IMG/VR virus record: IMGVR_UViG_3300032315_001592
Coordinates: 1-61,922 of that record
Strand: one strand, 5' to 3'
DNA: 61,922 nt
Source: a virus
The position numbers and the translations under genes were made by a program. Positions 32,060 through 42,300 of this stretch are shown in pieces. The notes under the pieces were generated by a model that saw only the letters and a list, made by a program, of their open reading frames with translations, was not told the DNA's origin and made no database searches. How positions within the stretch are numbered: position 1 is the stretch's first letter; every line of letters begins with the position of its first letter.

Positions 32060-34417
32060 TCACACCAGCGGCTCCACCGGCCCCGGCCCCGGATTGAATT
32101 CCTTCATGCTCTCCGGTCTCCCGGTCAGCGGCGCTTCTTCCGTCGGGTCCTGCGTGGGTGGCCCGCCCCTCGGTGCATTCAGCCCTCCCGCCTGCTGCCG
32201 GGCCTGCATCTCTGCCTGCTGCTGCGCGGCCATCTGCTGCGCCTGCTCCTGCTGGAGTTGGGCCGACTGAATCGCCGCAATCGTTTTCTCCGCGTCGTTG
32301 CTGCCGTTGCGCTTGAGCAGATCCGTGAACTCCTCCTGCGTGGCCTGCATGGCGGCCACACTGCCCAGTTGCATGTAGTCCAGAATGATTTTCTTCCGGT
32401 TTTCGGTCTGCGCGATTTCTTCGCTCTCGGTGCTGTCGGTCAGCACGATCTTCACCATGTTGGCCAGCATGTCCGGCTTCACGGTGCGCAAAAACTGCTG
32501 CAGCACCTGCGCGGCAGGCACCTTCATCGTGCTCAGCCCTTCCGCCAGCGGGGCTGTCTCGGTGACGCCATCGGGCTCGGTGACCTCGCCAGCAGCTTCT
32601 GACTGCCCTTCTTCCGTCACGGCTTCCGCTCCTGGTTGGGCCAGCTCCACATCGATCATCAAGTCCCCAAACAATTCTTGGGCAAACTCCATGTCAAAGC
32701 AGTCGCGCTCCACCTGCGCCCACACCCGCAGCAGGTCCTGGTGACTGTCCCGCAGATCTTGCGCCGTGCTGTTCTGCGCGCGCCCGCGCTGGCGCTCCAG
32801 CAGTTGCAGCCCGCCCAGCGTGTTGGCGGCGGGCAGCCCGCTGCTTTCGGCCTGATCCACCGTCATGCCACCTCCGCGACTCGTCATCGTCTGCATGCCC
32901 ACCTGCATGTTCTCGCGCAGCTCCTGCGTCTCCGCCGGCACCACCTTGACGTCGATGATTTCGTTGATGCTCTGCGCGGGGTTGCGCTTCCGCCACAGCG
33001 TCGGGCCGCGCAGTTTCAAGCTTCCGCCCGCCCAGGTCTGCTCCAGCGCGTTCGGGTCAAAGGCCGTGATCTTCCCACTGCTTTGCTGCTCAATGTGAAT
33101 GCGGCACCAGCACGCGTCCACGTGCTGGCTCAGGTCGTCGTGCTGCTCGTACAGCCCTTCGCCATAGGCGCGAAAGTTTACCTTGCCGATCACCGGCATG
33201 AAATACGGATGCAGCCTCACGTCGCTTTCCAGCACCAAACTTGTGGGATCATACGCCACCGGCTGCCGTGTCTCCCAGTCAATCACGCAGAAGACGCGCT
33301 CGCGTCGATTGTCCTTGTTCCAGTCGTACCTCGAGTACAAAAACAGAAACTTTCTCGGAGCCAGCGCGCCGGGATCAATGATGACGTTGTTGCTGTCAGG
33401 ATCTTCCCCCATCTGCGCCATCGGCATCAGCTGATTGGTGGGGTCGCCTTGATTTCCCGACTGCGCGGACGTGCTGTACTTCCGCTCAAATTCTTTTCCG
33501 GCTGCAGTCATGCGACTGCGGTCAAAGCAGTCAAACAGATCGTCCACCGCCATCATCGTGAAGTGCCCCACCAGATCGCTGGCATCCAGGCTCGGCTTGT
33601 TGACCTGCCACAAAAAATCACCGGGATGGATGAACTCAATGACCGCGCCTTGATGGTCTCGGATCACATGCTCCACGGTGTACGTGCGCGTCGTCAAGTC
33701 TGTCGGTGCATGCGGCGTGGTGCCTTCCGGATACTCCACAAACACGCGTGTGTCCCGCTTCAACAGGCTCTGGCGTGGATTCGCCGGATTAACGATCCAT
33801 TCGTCCAGTTCGGTCACCAGCTTGCCGTTGCTATCCCGCAGCGGCACCTCGCCTGGCTGCCGCAAATCTCGCACGCAGCGCACCTGCCGCGGCTCGGTGC
33901 GCAGTTCGCGCTTCTGCACCACCTGACACACACTCTGGCCGATGTTGAGGCACATCAGCACGCTTTCGTTTTTCAGCAGTCGCCCCAGCATCAGGCGCTC
34001 CGCTTGCGCTCGCAGGTACCGCTGCAGCAGCGGCAGTGCCGGATTCGTGTCCTCGCTGCCTTCGCTGCGCACTTCAATGAAGGTGGTGCCGTCCAGACTG
34101 CTGGTCAGCGCGGCGTGATACCCGCCCACAAACTGCTTGGGCATGTTCAGCGACTTGTTGCACATCCGGAACAACACCCCGTCCCGCTCCGGCGGCAGGT
34201 ACAGCCGATCGCTGAAATCGTTGTGGTAGCGGTTCATCCACGCCAGCCGTTTCCACAGCCACGAATCAAACGCGTAATTCCCCGGAGCGCCAGCGTAGCC
34301 CAGGTCCTGGTGAATCTTCAGCGCCAGGTTGTAAAAGTACTCCACCATGCGCGTCTCCGTGTCCAAATCGATGGGCAAGGTCGTCTCAAACATCACGCGG
34401 CGGGCATCCTCAGGCAT
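32060..34417 (-). CDS. Portal protein (large podoviral type)
   Basis: 785 residues. Long alpha/beta core with the order of large podoviral portals: EYFYNLALKIHQDLGY, LWKRLAWMNRYHNDFSD, CMCNKSLNMPK-like stretch, NPRQSLLKRDTRVFVEYP, EHVIRDHQGAVIEFIHPGDF, VIGKVNFRAYGEGLYEQHDDLSQHVDACWC, then a Gln-rich C-terminal coiled barrel (IQSAQLQQEQAQQMAAQQQ). It is first in the leftward virion operon and preceded by a GTAGTCATCCCA element. Assignment rests on size, order and pattern. Confidence 0.7.
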   Translation of the reverse strand: MPEDARRVMFETTLPIDLDTETRMVEYFYNLALKIHQDLGYAGAPGNYAFDSWLWKRLAWMNRYHNDFSDRLYLPPERDGVLFRMCNKSLNMPKQFVGGYHAALTSSLDGTTFIEVRSEGSEDTNPALPLLQRYLRAQAERLMLGRLLKNESVLMCLNIGQSVCQVVQKRELRTEPRQVRCVRDLRQPGEVPLRDSNGKLVTELDEWIVNPANPRQSLLKRDTRVFVEYPEGTTPHAPTDLTTRTYTVEHVIRDHQGAVIEFIHPGDFLWQVNKPSLDASDLVGHFTMMAVDDLFDCFDRSRMTAAGKEFERKYSTSAQSGNQGDPTNQLMPMAQMGEDPDSNNVIIDPGALAPRKFLFLYSRYDWNKDNRRERVFCVIDWETRQPVAYDPTSLVLESDVRLHPYFMPVIGKVNFRAYGEGLYEQHDDLSQHVDACWCRIHIEQQSSGKITAFDPNALEQTWAGGSLKLRGPTLWRKRNPAQSINEIIDVKVVPAETQELRENMQVGMQTMTSRGGGMTVDQAESSGLPAANTLGGLQLLERQRGRAQNSTAQDLRDSHQDLLRVWAQVERDCFDMEFAQELFGDLMIDVELAQPGAEAVTEEGQSEAAGEVTEPDGVTETAPLAEGLSTMKVPAAQVLQQFLRTVKPDMLANMVKIVLTDSTESEEIAQTENRKKIILDYMQLGSVAAMQATQEEFTDLLKRNGSNDAEKTIAAIQSAQLQQEQAQQMAAQQQAEMQARQQAGGLNAPRGGPPTQDPTEEAPLTGRPESMKEFNPGPGPVEPLV

Positions 34418-34737
34418 AACCCCCCATTATGGGATGACTACCCATCCACCGTCAACGCATGCCTCCGCCGCCACCTCCGGCACTCCATCACCCCTTCTTT
34501 TACCGCCCATCTTTTTGCCGTCACTCCGTTTCTGGGATGAATCTTCATCTTGACACAAAAGCGTTTTCGTGCTGCAATAACCCACCTGCCGCCGCCGTTC
34601 CTGTTTTTGCGCCTCTTAGCGGCCCTCATCCACTGCGCCACTGCTGCCAGTCGATTCAACCCACGCGTTGACCCTTTCCCCAGTCCGTTCAGCACAGGCA
34701 CTCCCGCCCGTCTGCCACCCTGGGGAAGTCCACACCC
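34418..34737. other. Divergent intergenic region between portal and rightward accessory genes
   Basis: No convincing gene in 320 bases. It holds the leader element for the portal (34429-34443, minus), an E repeat (34453), an R1 repeat (34494-34520), and a GGGATGAATCTTCATCTTGAC segment (34529-34555, quoted in parts: GGGATGAATC, TTCATCTTGAC) shared with 35219-35244. A small open frame of 14 codons starting at 34538 recurs at the second copy (MNLHLD) but is too short to call. Confidence 0.6.
34550..34578 (+). promoter_or_regulatory. Candidate sigma-70 promoter, rightward
   Basis: TTGACA (34550-34555), 17-base spacer, TGCAAT (34573-34578). The same block with TTGACT and TGCATT and the same spacing is repeated at 35239-35267. 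It would drive the 34738-36245 genes. Confidence 0.45.
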
Positions 34738-35136
34738 ATGAAACTCGCCACCCGCTACGCCAGTCCGCCCGGTTTGTCCGAGGTCGAGCAATCCGCCAAA
34801 AACCTCCGCGTCCCAGCGGTCTTTGTTCTGCCTCCGTCTCCACGGCAGGCTGAACCCAGCACCGCCGACCAAGAGGAGATCAAAAAGCTGAAATCCAAAC
34901 TGAAACGGGCCGAGCGCCTCAACAACGCCCGCCTCGCCAAGCTGGAGCAGTCCATGGCCAGCCTCGTCAAACTAGCCCACGCTAAGGACCGCATCGAGCG
35001 CGTCACCACCCCCAAGCACCACATCGTTGTCACTTCCAGCAACGTGTATGTTGCGGACGGTCTCGACCTCAGCGCCTACGCCAAGGTGAAACTCCCCTGG
35101 TACCAGCGCCTCAAACGCTGGGCCATGAAAGAGTAA
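34738..35136 (+). CDS. Hypothetical coiled-coil protein
   Basis: 132 residues. Pro-rich start, then a basic coiled coil (EEIKKLKSKLKRAERLNNAR, LAKLEQSMASLVKLAHAKD), a beta hairpin (KHHIVVTSSNVYVADGLD) and a basic amphipathic end (WYQRLKRWAMKE). It stands alone between its own promoter-like block and a strong terminator, so it is a self-contained transcription unit (moron-like). Function unknown. Confidence 0.6.
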   Translation: MKLATRYASPPGLSEVEQSAKNLRVPAVFVLPPSPRQAEPSTADQEEIKKLKSKLKRAERLNNARLAKLEQSMASLVKLAHAKDRIERVTTPKHHIVVTSSNVYVADGLDLSAYAKVKLPWYQRLKRWAMKE

Positions 35137-35149
35137 CACCCCAGCCCCC

Positions 35150-35181
35150 AAAACGCCACCGGCTCACCCCGGTGGCGTTTT
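35150..35181 (+). terminator. Strong intrinsic terminator
   Basis: AAAACGCCACCGG (35150-35162) pairs with CCGGTGGCGTTTT (35169-35181), loop of six bases. A-tract before and T-tract after allow it to work in both directions. It closes the 34738-35136 gene. A B-type palindrome (GCCGGTT ttg AACCGGC) follows at 35193-35209. Confidence 0.85.
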
Positions 35182-35238
35182 CCGTACTGGAATCGCCGGT
35201 TTTGAACCGGCTCCGCCTGTCTGGGATGAATCTTCATC

Positions 35239-35267
35239 TTGACTCCAAAGCGGTTTCGTGATGCATT
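35239..35267 (+). promoter_or_regulatory. Candidate sigma-70 promoter, second copy of duplicated block
   Basis: TTGACT (35239-35244), 17-base spacer, TGCATT (35262-35267), with the start codon of the next gene at 35277. Transcription would begin only a few bases before the ATG, giving an almost leaderless message. Confidence 0.45.
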
Positions 35268-35276
35268 GCCGCCCCG

Positions 35277-35528
35277 ATGCCCCTCCCCACCTCCCACCGG
35301 CACGCCGCCGCTTGGATGATCCGTCTGGGCCGCGCCCTGCGCCGCTCCAATGGCATCATCGCCCCTCACATCTCCCGGCAGGACAACAACCGCAACTTTG
35401 ACGACGCCTGGCGCTTGATCGACATCGGCAAACGCATTGCCACAAAATACGGCACCCACACCCGCGAAGATCGCCTGCGCGAACGCCTTCGTCAGTTGTT
35501 GAAGCAAACCACGACCCCAAAGCCATGA
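35277..35528 (+). CDS. Hypothetical small protein
   Basis: 83 residues, Arg-rich and helical (HAAAWMIRLGRALRRSNGII, RIATKYGTHTREDRLRERLR). First of four genes joined by ATGA overlaps. Could bind DNA; no family is recognised. Confidence 0.55.
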   Translation: MPLPTSHRHAAAWMIRLGRALRRSNGIIAPHISRQDNNRNFDDAWRLIDIGKRIATKYGTHTREDRLRERLRQLLKQTTTPKP

Positions 35529-35626
35529 TCCTCTCCCTCAACCTCCCTCCCGCCACCCTCGCCGGACTCTTCGCCGGCATCCTCACCGGCCTCATCATCC
35601 TCTTTTTCACCCTCCTGCGTCGATGA
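35525..35626 (+). CDS. 33-residue single-span membrane peptide
   Basis: ATG 35525 to TGA 35624-35626, overlapping both neighbours by ATGA. MILSLNLPPATLAGLF then GILTGLIILFFTLL and a basic RR end: one membrane span with the positive end inside. Double overlap strongly supports translation. Confidence 0.6.
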   Translation: MILSLNLPPATLAGLFAGILTGLIILFFTLLRR

Positions 35627-36066
35627 AAACCATTCCAGAAATCAAAAAACTCTGCAGCGATATTGTCAGGCTGGGGGAAGAAGCTACGCCGGGGCCGTGG
35701 CATTGGGTCAACAGCGAAACCGATGTTCCTATCGACTTCAGTGTTTGTAACGATGAACGCCTGACGAAAAAGGCTCAAAAAGACAACATCTACCCACCTT
35801 TTTCCCTTCGAACCACATGGGAAAAAGAATGCGAAGGATTAGGGTACTCGTTGCCTAAATTTATCGTGGACAATGATGACCGAGTAATGATCAAGGCGGA
35901 TGCACAATTAATCGGTGCCGCCCGCGTACTCACCCCTCAATTGGCAAAAGCGCTCCTGGTGGCTATTGGTTTATTGGAAGACATCATGTGTGCTTTCAGC
36001 TCGGGAGACGCATCGTACAATGCGGCAGAAAACTCACTCACCGAAATCCGCAAACTTTTCCCATGA
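35623..36066 (+). CDS. Ead/Ea22-like protein
   Basis: 147 residues. EEATPGPWHW near residue 19 and the later ADAQLIGAARVLTPQLAKALL, then LLEDIM match the Ead/Ea22-like pattern (ATPGPW ... DAxxIAAxxxxxP.L...L). These are accessory early proteins of lambdoid phages whose role is unclear. Codon use is AT-richer than its neighbours, suggesting separate acquisition. Confidence 0.65.
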   Translation: MKTIPEIKKLCSDIVRLGEEATPGPWHWVNSETDVPIDFSVCNDERLTKKAQKDNIYPPFSLRTTWEKECEGLGYSLPKFIVDNDDRVMIKADAQLIGAARVLTPQLAKALLVAIGLLEDIMCAFSSGDASYNAAENSLTEIRKLFP

Positions 36067-36245
36067 AAACATTGATCTGGAAACTCCGATTCACCTTTGC
36101 CATTCGCCGCCTGCTCAACACGCCATGGGCTCTAAGCTGGAGCATGGCAGACTCAAACTTTGAAAACCTTCACGGCGATCTGACGGAATGCCCCATCAAC
36201 GCCGCCGAAGAAGAACGCGCCGAATGGTTCCGCTGCTCAGAATAA
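36063..36245 (+). CDS. Hypothetical small protein
   Basis: 60 residues from ATG 36063 (ATGA overlap). Basic, hydrophobic start (IWKLRFTFAIRRLL) and acidic end (NAAEEERAEWFRCSE). Last gene of this rightward unit; an inverted pair of R1 arms follows directly and may end transcription between the convergent units. Confidence 0.55.
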   Translation: MKTLIWKLRFTFAIRRLLNTPWALSWSMADSNFENLHGDLTECPINAAEEERAEWFRCSE

Positions 36246-36302
36246 GGCAAAAAAAATGATCCGGTAAAAATCCCCATCTTTTACCGCCCATTTTTTTGCC
36301 GG
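36245..36302. repeat. R1 inverted pair between convergent genes
   Basis: Left arm GGCAAAAAAAATG...GGTAAAAAT (36247-36271) and right arm ATCTTTTACCGCCC...TTTTTTTGCCGG (36274-36302) are near inverse complements, so transcripts in either direction could fold into a long hairpin. The other full pair is at 54817-54874. Most other R1 copies keep only the right arm. Confidence 0.7.
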
Positions 36303-36340
36303 TCCTCCGACTTCAGCCATTCCCTTGCCAGAAACAGCAC

Positions 36341-39300
36341 TCACCCACCCGCCCGCGCCTTCGCCATCGCATCCAGCGCCCCCGCCTTCGCCCCAGTCTG
36401 CTGCTTCTGCGCCGCCTCCAGCACCCGCCGTGCCTCCGGCGCCAACTGATTCATCCACCGCTGCTGGTGCTTCTTCAGCTTCATCACGTCCTGCGGCTGC
36501 CGATCCTTGAACAAATCCTGCACGCTCGGGATCTTCGCCCCATTCTTGGCCAGCACGTCCAACTGCGCTTTCACCGCCGGCACGTCCACCTTGGGCTGAA
36601 TCAGCAATCGATACAGTTCCGCCCGCGCCCTTCCCACAGCATCCGTCGGGAACTGCTGCCCCCTCGGCACCGCTGGCAGATTGTTCTTCACCCGATATTC
36701 CGCCACGTCTTCATACAGGTTCGGGTCCGCGGGCCTCACATCCAGCCCCACCAGCGTGCGAATCACCGCCTGCGTCGGATTCCGCGCCGGAGCCAGCTTG
36801 CTCGGACTCTGCTCAAAAGCTTTGCGAATCGTCCGCGCGCTCGTGCCTTCCAGCTTCACCCCGCCAGGCAGCGATACCGTGGGCGTAATCGGCGGGGCCA
36901 GCTCGGTGAACGCATGTTCCACCAGCTTGCCCGTCGCCTCGCCGCTGCTCATGTCGTCTTCATAGATCCGCCGTCCCGTAAAGCTGTCCTTGTTGAAGGC
37001 CGTTTCTGTCAGCAGCCCCAGAAAAGGCGATCCCGTCAGCATCTCACGCGCCTGCCTTGCCAGCCACGGCTCCCGGCTCTCGGCGTCCTCGATGCGCGTG
37101 GCCAGCCAGTCGCCAAACGGATGCGTGTTGCTCAGGTCCCACTGCTGCAGTCCGCCGTTGCCATCCCGGAAAGGCAACAAAATGCTGAACAGCGAAGTAT
37201 CCCCCGCAATCGGGCTCAGCAGACGTCCGGCCCGCCCCTTCAGCGCTTTCATCACGTCTTCCTTGTCCCGCTCGTCCTTGAGCCCCAGCCCCAACGTCCA
37301 CATCAGCAGGCGCATCTCAGCCATGGTCAGCGCGATCTGTGTGAGCAGTCGCGGCAGCGCCAGCGTGGCGATCGTCGCCAGCGGCTTCTTCGTCAGCCCG
37401 TTTTTCAAAATGCGGAAGCTCTCCCGCTTGAAGCTCAAAAACGGAAAGGCAAAACGCCCCAGGAATTTGAGCGTGCCACTGGTCCCCTTATCGTAATACG
37501 GGAACCACTCGCGCACATGCTCCGCGGCCTCGGTGCTGCTCATGCCCATGCTCTTGGCCTTAAGATACGCCGCTGCTTTGTAGATGTCATCCTCCAGCCG
37601 CCACGCCGTGGCCGCGATGTCCAGCGCCTTCCCTGGCGTTTTCAGCAGCCCCTGCCAGCGCCTGGCCATGTGCTCTTTCAGCCCAAACAACCAGCTCATG
37701 TTGCCGTTCTCGGCCTCCCGCAGCACGGTGGCAGCATCCGGCACCAGTTGCCGCAGGCTGCGCTTGATCTCGCCGGTCAGGAAATCCCCGCCCAGCACGC
37801 CTTTTTCATACATCTCGCGGTACTCGGCGCCGCCTTCCCGCAGCACGCGCAGCGCGTCGGTGTAGTACGCCCAGTTGCCGGGATTCAGCGGATTGCTTCC
37901 TGCCATATGCGCAAAAGCAATGTTGCCCACCACGTTGCGCCCATGACTGCCCGGATTGAGCACGGTCTTGCCGGTCTTAAACAGCCCCAGCAGCGCGTCG
38001 TAGAATTTCATGCCCATCCCCGGCAGCTCCGTCAGTTGCTGCACCTCGGCGGCCACGTCATCCCGCACATATTTCCCGGCCAACGCTCCCAGCTTGGCGG
38101 TGTCAGGCATTTCGGTGTAGCCGATGGTCGGCGCGTCCCGCACGTAGTCCGGCACGGCAGCAATGGAGTTGAAAAACTCCGCCGTGGCCACGTCATGCCC
38201 CATTTCGGCGATCTGCCGTGCCACGGAGTAGAACGGATCTTCGATCAGCCCCGCCTTGCTGTGCTCGTCGTAGGTCAGTGGCACCCGTTTTTCAAACCGA
38301 TCCCGCAGCTGCTCCTGCAGGCGCGCCACCACGGCGCGCTGGTCAGCGCTCATCCGGCCCGGATTGTTCAGGCTGTCCCGCGTCACACCCATCAGCGCTG
38401 CCTTGTCGGCCGGCGTCATCCACGGGTAGCGCCCGGCATTGCCCTTTTCAGCGGCTTGCAGGATATGGTCCTTGATGAACTCTTCATAAAACCCGCGCAT
38501 CTGCTCCTGCGTGTCAAACCGATACGTCGGCCGGTTCCGGCTCCCTGGGTGCATCACCAGCGCCGGACTGCCATCCGGCTGCTTCGTCTGCGTGTCCACG
38601 ATGTGAAACGCCGTGGCCGTCTGGGCAAACAGGTTGCGCAGTCCCAGGCTCATCTGCCGCAGCAGGGACTTCTCTTTCTTGACGTCGTGATCGTAGTAGT
38701 GGCTGGTGCCCTCACGCATCGCTTCATACGTCTGCAGGCCAATGCGCCCCGCCCTCACCATGCGCTGGCCCAGCTCATCACGCAGTTTCAGCAAGGCCTC
38801 CGCCACGCGCCGCTCTTCGGGGTTCAGGCTGGCCATCGTCACCCCGCTGTCAATCTTTGGGTTCATCGCCAGGAACATCTTGCGCCGCACCTCCGGATTC
38901 TGCTGCGCCTCACCCACCACCAAATCGCTCAGCTTGGGCTTGCCCGCCAGCGCCCGTTTGCCGATGTCCAGTGCCACCTCATTGCTCAGGCCCTGATTCA
39001 TCGTCATCTCACGCTTCTTGGCCAGCACATCCGCCGGCAGGGACGCATCCGGCACAAGTTGCCGCACCCCATAGTTCCAAAACCGGCGCATCTGCCGCCG
39101 CGTCTGCGCCATGAGCTCATCCCGCTGCGCGGGCTTCATCTTCGCCCCACTTTCCGCGATCTGCCCTTCCACACTCCACCCCGCCAGCAGCTCCAGCGCC
39201 GCATCCACGGGGTTCACCTGCGCCTCACCCGGCAGCGCCTGCTTCTTGATCCACCGCGCCGCATCCGTCACCGCCGCCGCCAACCGCCCCGTCAGCGCCT

Positions 39301-42300
39301 TGTCAATCCGCCCCCAGTCCGCCTTGGCCAGCAGCTCATTCACCTTCCACTGCTTGCGTGGAGCCGCCAACGTGCCACCTACAGCACGCGAGAGGGTTAG
39401 AGAATCAGGGTTGACTTCAGCGCGTTTGATTTTTTTGGAGTCAGCCACAAGCCAAGAATCGTGCTCAATCTGTCCGTAACTGCTGACATCGCCGCTAAAT
39501 TTTAACGCTGTAAATCCTTGTTTCCTCAGTTGATGGGCAACAGTGCGCCTATGATTTTTGTTTGCTAAAAGAGCACCCAAATCGAGGTCATCAGTTCCGC
39601 TCCCCTCTTCCAAATGGTATTCGTTCCATCGGTAAGCCGACCAATCAATATCAAGGTCGTCAACTGACGCGACTTTACCAGTAATGTAAAATGCCTGTGG
39701 GACATTGTTACTGTGAGCATAATCTTTTGCTGCGTTCAGATTATCAGTGAGAAAGATAGAATCTCCGATGTCGTCGATTTGTTGGCCCTCTGTGCGATTG
39801 CCAAAATACAACGGTCCAAAGTATTTAGCCTCCGCCTCAGAAAGACCGCCCGGCGAAGGCTCTGCATTGCGGGCGGCCTTGTCGGGATCGGCCATGCCTC
39901 CACCCTGCCCCTGCTTCCGCGCACTCGCAAGCGCCTTGTCCGTCGCCCGCGCCCCCACGTCCCCGCCAAACACGCTCCGCTTGATCACCTCAAACTCCGG
40001 CATCGTGTGCGTCGTCAATTTCGCCAGCCCCGGCCAGCCCGGCGTGTAGTTGCGCAGATACGCCCCTCGCGCCTCCTCCGCCGTCGCATACCCCAGCATC
40101 ACCTTGTACTCATCCAGCTTCCCTGTGGCTTTCCACTTTTGCCTTGGGTTCTGCAAACCACCGTCAACCACCGTCAACGGCGGCCTGCGCCCTTCAGCCA
40201 CTGTCAACGGCTCCTCTTCCACCACATTCTGCCGCACCACAAACACCGGCCCCGCATAGTCCGCCAGCGTCCCCGGCTTCACAAACACGTCCACCTGATC
40301 CCCGTCCGCACCCTTGGTTCCCTTCAGGTACCCATAGTGATCCCTCAGCACCGGCCACTCCGGCCTGCGCCTCGACCCCGCCGGATTCTCAATGCTGATC
40401 TCATGCCCGCCAATGCTCACATGCCCCTTCGCATAGTTCCCCGCTTCCTTCTGCGCCGCCGTCGGCTCCGGCAGATCATTCCTCGGCGATGTCGCCGCCT
40501 CATGCGCCGCCCGATCCACCCCCGTAGCGCGAGCTCCCGTTCTGAGTAGTGTAGTCCCGCCTTTAGGCGGTTCTGGGCGAGCCACCCCCTGCTTCCGCGC
40601 ACTGTACAGCACCTGCGCATTGTCCTCATCCGTCGCCACAAACTCGTCTTCCTTCGCATCCCACTCCCAGCGCCCCGTTGCCTCGATCTGCGCAATGACC
40701 TCCTTCATCCGCGCCTCAATCTCCGGCTCATACGTTGCCACCACATGATTCCACGGCCCGCCGTCCATCTCCCAGCGCAGCAGCTTGTCCTGCGCTTTCT
40801 CCATCGCTTTTTCCTCAGCGGCGGTCAGCTCTTCATCCGCCTCCTGACGCGCTGAAAAATCAGCATACGCCTGGCTCGCGGCCCGGTAGGGCTCAGGATA
40901 CCACGGCGCAAACTCCTCGCTGGCGTCATGCTCCTGCAGCCACTGCCACCGCTCATCCGCTTCGATCTTCGCCCGCAGATCCTCCGGCAGTTGATCCACC
41001 GCCTCGCCCTTGTTCTGCGCCTGGTGCCACTCCTGCACCTGCTCAATTGTCTCCAAAATCGGCTTCTGCTTCCGCGCGCTGAACAGCGCCTGCCCAGCCT
41101 TCACGCCGTCACGCATGGCGGGCGTGACTTCGACTTTCCAAAACGGCGTGGCACTGGCCTTGGTGTATTTGGCACGGGCGTAAGCCGCCCGCAGGTCGTC
41201 ATCGATAGCCGCGCCTGGGTACACCTCATCTGCAAATTGCTCAAGGCTGGACCACATGGGATTGCCACTGCCAATGAGTTCCGCTTTCTGCACCCCAGCC
41301 CCCCACTGCTTCACATACTTCCCAATCTCCTTGGGCAATATCTGATCATAAAACCCTTTCATGCCCTCGCCGCCCACTTTCAAGCCCTCGCCCGAAAGCT
41401 GCTTCACGCCGGGATAGTCCTCGTTCTCGGTGGATTCTCCTTCACCGTTGATTATCTTTTGCGCGATATCCTTGCCCACCAGATCGGACACTTCCGTTGG
41501 CGACAACCCTTCCCGCTCAATCAAAGTCTCACTGCCTTTCTCCGCCGTCAGCGTGTAGGTGTCGCCCGTCTTGAGGTACTTGATGGCATCGATCTGCTGG
41601 CTCAGATCATACCGCTCCGCCTGCGTTTCGCCCGTGGTCCAGCCAATCCACTGCTTACCATCACTCACCGCATCCGCCAGCGCCCGCTTAAACATCTGCA
41701 GCGGCCACGTCGTGCGGAACGGGGCGTCTGGGATGGTTTCCTCGGTTTTTTCACGCTCGTCGTGAATCAAGTTGTGGTCGGTGTCTGGGGCAGCGGTTTC
41801 AAGCCTTCTCCAGTAAGGGCCGGATTCGTGCGTGGTAGCGCTGGGAGCGTGGTAAAGATGGAGGGCATCTGCACGCACTGCTTCTGGAAGCTGGCGTAAG
41901 TATTCTTGGAAAGCAGGAGTGAGTTCCCCTCGGTACCCCTTCTCCCGCCCCTCCTGGTGCCGGTCGCTTTGAATCTCCTCAATGAACGTCCCCGCCTGCC
42001 CGTCCGCGTCCCTCCGGTCATTGAGCCGCATGTGCGCCACGTAGTTGGGCACGTTGCCAAAATGCCTGGAAGTGTAGTTGGTAGCCGGAGAAGGTTCAGG
42101 CTGTTTTTCGCGCAGCACGTAACTAAGGGCGTCGCCGGCATTGGGGTATTTAGCGCGGGCAATTTGAAAAACTTGGCCGGGCGCTTGGATGAACCAAAAA
42201 CGTGTTTGGCTGTCTTTGGACTGTTCTTGAACCAGCGGATCATCTTGTTCGAGTACCTTGGTATTGAATCCGGTGTATTCTTCAACCACAGGCGGCATCG

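Noticed and set aside
34538-34582. 14-codon leader peptide gene, repeated near 35226
   Set aside because: Similarity of the two short frames is explained by the duplicated promoter block; the second copy has a different, shorter end.
36296-39400. 1034-codon + strand open frame and other long + frames opposite 36341-49975
   Set aside because: Shadows of the giant gene; Arg/His/Gln-rich composition typical of antisense reading of GC-rich genes.
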